From the NCBI RefSeq assembly GCF_900069005.2, contig NZ_LN831279.1, forward strand, positions 3,087,742 to 3,151,741: a stretch of 64,000 bases of DNA, given 5' to 3'. Position numbers and translations under genes: made by a program. Shown in pieces: positions 63,962-64,000 of the stretch. Origin of the DNA: Paenibacillus sp. GM2 (GTDB lineage: Bacteria > Bacillota > Bacilli > Paenibacillales > Paenibacillaceae). The notes under the pieces are model-generated. The model was not told the DNA's origin, did no database searches, and saw only the letters and a list, made by a program, of their open reading frames with translations. Each line of letters starts with the position of its first letter. Position 1 is the stretch's first letter.

Positions 63962-64000
63962 TGGGAGCTTCCTGATGCAGAGGTCCAAATAGTTACTGAT

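Noticed and set aside
1..64000. tRNA, rRNA, insertion sequence, phage or defence genes
   Set aside because: None could be supported by reading the sequence; no transposase, integrase, cloverleaf or array was seen.

Overview
The window looks like a chromosomal segment of a Paenibacillus-type Firmicute. The grounds are Lpl/YtcP-type sugar ABC importers with lipoprotein binding proteins, YesM/YesN-like two-component systems, many AraC regulators, two S-layer-homology (SLH) surface proteins, a T-box-controlled tyrS, GGAGG-type ribosome sites, and GTG/TTG starts. No rRNA, tRNA, insertion sequence, prophage or CRISPR array was seen. Almost all genes lie on the minus strand.

Layout. (1) 16-5994: an ABC importer (permease, permease, binding protein) with a membrane-bound AraC-type sensor regulator upstream. 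(2) 6178-9150: a coupled GH105-like hydrolase and NodB-type deacetylase, divergent from an AraC/cupin regulator. (3) 9232-22298: a response regulator/histidine kinase pair, then a second importer, an oligogalacturonate-lyase-like propeller protein and a 1649-residue secreted multimodular glycosidase; together with (2) this suggests pectin-like or acidic plant polysaccharide use. (4) 22528-28695: GH30, GPH-family symporter and GH3, divergent from another AraC/cupin regulator. (5) 28845-29717: a YitT-family membrane protein. (6) 29819-48735: histidine kinase, response regulator and a stand-alone binding protein; a third importer; an SLH-anchored GH85 endo-beta-N-acetylglucosaminidase; and a GH3/GH38 operon. 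(7) 49087-56395: a CAP-SLH protein, tyrS with its T-box, a small membrane protein, an AraC regulator divergent from an SDR dehydrogenase, and an aldo/keto reductase. (8) 56549-62151: NCS1-type permease, DUF917 protein and HyuA-like protein, with a PucR-type regulator. (9) 62459-63961: a secreted M14 carboxypeptidase.

Main discovery. Three separate transcription units of region 6 (the importer, GH85, and GH3-GH38) carry the same roughly 75-bp promoter module. It consists of two AAACGTTAKA direct repeats exactly 21 bp apart, a conserved CTTGAT 5 bp beyond them, a CcpA-type cre sequence and a -10 box. This ties the units into one regulon, most simply read as high-mannose N-glycan foraging: surface GH85 release, ABC import, then cytoplasmic GH38 and GH3 trimming. 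The linked YesM/YesN pair is the obvious candidate regulator.

Other points: three importers but no ATPase gene; a second, paralogous binding protein inside the HK-RR operon; a consensus tyrS promoter with a decayed copy 611 bp away, flanking a small AT-rich membrane-protein gene; a PucR gene whose expected start codon is out of frame by one base; and a Fur-box-like palindrome in front of the AraC/SDR pair.
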